From an uncultured Eubacteriales bacterium (GTDB taxonomy: Bacteria > Bacillota > Clostridia > Oscillospirales > Acutalibacteraceae), in contig ONPH01000149.1 in NCBI GenBank assembly GCA_900319655.1, positions 1 through 6,386 on the forward strand: DNA of 6,386 nucleotides, written 5' to 3'. The translations under genes and the position numbers were made by a program. A model generated the notes under the pieces. It made no database searches. It was not told where the DNA came from and saw only the letters and a program-made list of their open reading frames with translations. Shown here one piece after another: positions 5,448 to 6,386 of this stretch. Within the stretch, counting starts at the first letter, position 1, and each line of letters begins with the position of its first letter.

Positions 5448-6201
5448 ATTCTATTGTAAGCTCTACAGGGCAGTGGTCTGAGCCGAAAATATCGGTGTGG
5501 ATATCAGCGCCTTTCAACCTGTTATCAAGCGCTTTTGAGGTTATGAAGTAGTCAATACGCCAGCCTGCGTTCTTTTCGCGAGCCTTGAAGCGGTACGACC
5601 ACCACGAATAAATCCCCTCTTTATCGGGGTAAAAATGACGGAAGGTGTCTGTGAAGCCGTTGCTGAGTAGCACGGTCATCTTCTCCCTTTCCTCATCGGT
5701 AAAGCCTGCGTTTTTGCGGTTTGTCTTTGGGTTTTTAAGGTCGATTTCCGTATGGGCGACGTTCAAATCTCCGCAGAGAATAACGGGCTTTGTCTTTTCA
5801 AGCTCTTTGAGATAATTTAGGAAGTCATCCTCCCACTTCATTCTGTAGTCGAGCCTTTTAAGCTCGTTTTGCGAGTTCGGAGTGTAGCAGGTGACAACGT
5901 AATATGTATCGAATTCCGCGGTGATAACCCTGCCCTCGTGGTCGTGCTCGTCAATTCCGATGCCGTATTTTACGCTGAGCGGTTCTTCCTTGGTGAACAT
6001 CGCTGTGCCCGAATAGCCCTTTTTATCGGCGTAGTTCCAGTACTGATGATAATTTTCCAAATCGAGGTCAATCTGACCTTCCTGCAATTTAGTCTCCTGA
6101 ACGCAGAAAACATCCGCGTCGATATCCTTAAAAAAGTCGAGAAAGCCCTTGTTTACGCAGGCTCTCAGACCGTTTACGTTCCATGAAATAAGCTTTTTCA
6201 T
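5446..6201 (-). CDS. xth: exodeoxyribonuclease III / AP endonuclease (ExoA family)
   Basis: A 251-residue Mg-dependent AP endonuclease and 3'-5' exonuclease of the endonuclease/exonuclease/phosphatase fold, acting in base excision repair. Visible active-site elements are SWNVNGLRA (residues 6-14, Asn8), the metal ligand Glu36 in QETK, Tyr106 in CYTPNS, GDLNVAH (144-150, Asp145 and Asn147), WRIDYF (214-219, Asp217) and SDHCP (241-245, His243). The protein is complete and of normal length. The frame is open six codons further upstream to an ATG at 6217-6219, but MKKLISWN is the usual family N-terminus, and GGAG (6209-6212) lies 7 nt before the ATG at 6199-6201, so the shorter form is chosen. 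It has its own strong promoter, is convergent with the membrane-protein gene and divergent from sigK. Confidence 0.96.
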   Translation of the reverse strand: MKKLISWNVNGLRACVNKGFLDFFKDIDADVFCVQETKLQEGQIDLDLENYHQYWNYADKKGYSGTAMFTKEEPLSVKYGIGIDEHDHEGRVITAEFDTYYVVTCYTPNSQNELKRLDYRMKWEDDFLNYLKELEKTKPVILCGDLNVAHTEIDLKNPKTNRKNAGFTDEEREKMTVLLSNGFTDTFRHFYPDKEGIYSWWSYRFKAREKNAGWRIDYFITSKALDNRLKGADIHTDIFGSDHCPVELTIE

Positions 6202-6230
6202 AACCATTCTCCAATCCATTTTATACTTAC

Positions 6231-6259
6231 ATTATAGTTTATTAATGAATTATTATCAA
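6231..6259 (-). promoter_or_regulatory. sigma-A-type promoter for xth
   Basis: On the - strand TTGATA (6254-6259) and a perfect TATAAT (6231-6236) are spaced by 17 bp. The expected start, near 6224, leaves a leader of about 23 nt that contains the GGAG ribosome-binding site, consistent with the chosen xth start at 6201. Confidence 0.8.
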
Positions 6260-6275
6260 GTGGTTTGAATACATT
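6247..6275 (+). promoter_or_regulatory. candidate sigma-E-like promoter for sigK
   Basis: AATACATT (6268-6275) fits the B. subtilis sigma-E -10 consensus cATACAnT at all but the first base, and GAATTAT (6247-6253), 14 bp upstream, is a partial match to the KMATATT -35. The implied leader is only about 10 nt, which counts against it. A second -10-like match, CTTACATT (6226-6233), would give a longer leader but has a poorer -35. Confidence 0.28.
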
Positions 6276-6291
6276 TTGTTGAGGTGGTTAT

Positions 6292-6386
6292 GTGTTAGAT
6301 TTTATCGCTTTGCTGGGGCAGTATGTATGCTTTTATATTCTTCACGTCTGTTCGGGCGGTTCATTCCCTAAACCACTGAGCAAGAA
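6292..6386 (+). CDS. sigK: RNA polymerase sporulation sigma factor SigK (partial, N-terminal 31 residues)
   Basis: An open frame enters the right edge from a GTG at 6292-6294, with GAGGTGG (6281-6287) as ribosome-binding site. An in-frame TGA at 6280-6282 excludes any earlier start. The 31 visible residues begin MLDFIALLGQYV and end GGSFPKPLSK. The FPKPLS block is the conserved opening of mature SigK (B. subtilis has FPQPLS at the same place); SigE proteins have a different LPPPLS version preceded by a charged segment. SigK directs late mother-cell gene expression in sporulation, so the organism is probably a spore former. The roughly 20 hydrophobic residues before it are similar in length and character to the pro-sequence removed from B. 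subtilis pro-SigK by SpoIVFB. The sigma regions 2 to 4 lie beyond the window, so intactness, or interruption by a skin-like element, cannot be judged. Confidence 0.8.
   Translation, partial: MLDFIALLGQYVCFYILHVCSGGSFPKPLSK

Noticed and set aside
5869..6186. 105-codon + strand frame opposite exodeoxyribonuclease III
   Set aside because: It lies wholly inside xth, whose catalytic motifs are complete; the predicted product resembles nothing recognisable.
6259..6377. Inverted repeat AGTGGTTT (6259-6266) and AAACCACT (6370-6377) around the sigK start
   Set aside because: Eight bases about 100 apart, with one arm inside conserved sigK coding sequence (KPL); expected by chance and not extended by further pairing.

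Overview
The window looks like chromosomal DNA from a spore-forming, low-to-moderate-GC member of the Clostridia, probably an Oscillospiraceae/Ruminococcaceae-like gut anaerobe. The support is AGGAGG-type ribosome-binding sites, A+T-rich intergenic DNA with sigma-A-like promoters, a clostridial-style CBS-pair protein, a stand-alone LPG_synthase-type membrane protein, and the N-terminus of a sporulation sigma factor (SigK) at the right edge. The taxonomic placement is inference.

Left part (1-2620, + strand): the C-terminal half of a FabF-type beta-ketoacyl-ACP synthase, an AMP-forming acyl-CoA/acyl-ACP ligase of the ANL superfamily, and a hotdog-fold acyl-CoA thioesterase. They are tightly packed (24-nt and 1-nt gaps) and read as one operon entering from the left. 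Together they suggest a dedicated acyl chain activation, elongation and release pathway whose remaining genes lie outside the window. A thioredoxin gene (2678-2989) follows, probably with its own promoter, and ends at a strong intrinsic terminator.

Middle part (3018-4051, - strand): a two-gene operon of a small unrecognised five-helix membrane protein followed by a two-CBS-domain protein. The 3' end of the CBS gene is interrupted by a 156-bp inverted-repeat-bounded, MITE-like element (3060-3215). The element now encodes the last 31 residues of the CBS protein. The likely original tail (reading KHFVEDYKKQGRQ) survives just beyond it, in the same frame. This is the most notable observation in the window.

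Right part: divergent from the membrane-protein operon is a flippase-like/LPG_synthase-type membrane protein (4242-5405). It converges on exodeoxyribonuclease III (5446-6201, - strand) across a bidirectional terminator. A compact divergent promoter region separates xth from the start of sigK (GTG at 6292), which runs off the right edge and appears to carry a hydrophobic pro-sequence. No rRNA, tRNA, CRISPR array or transposase gene was seen, and no gene-free stretch exceeds 300 bases.
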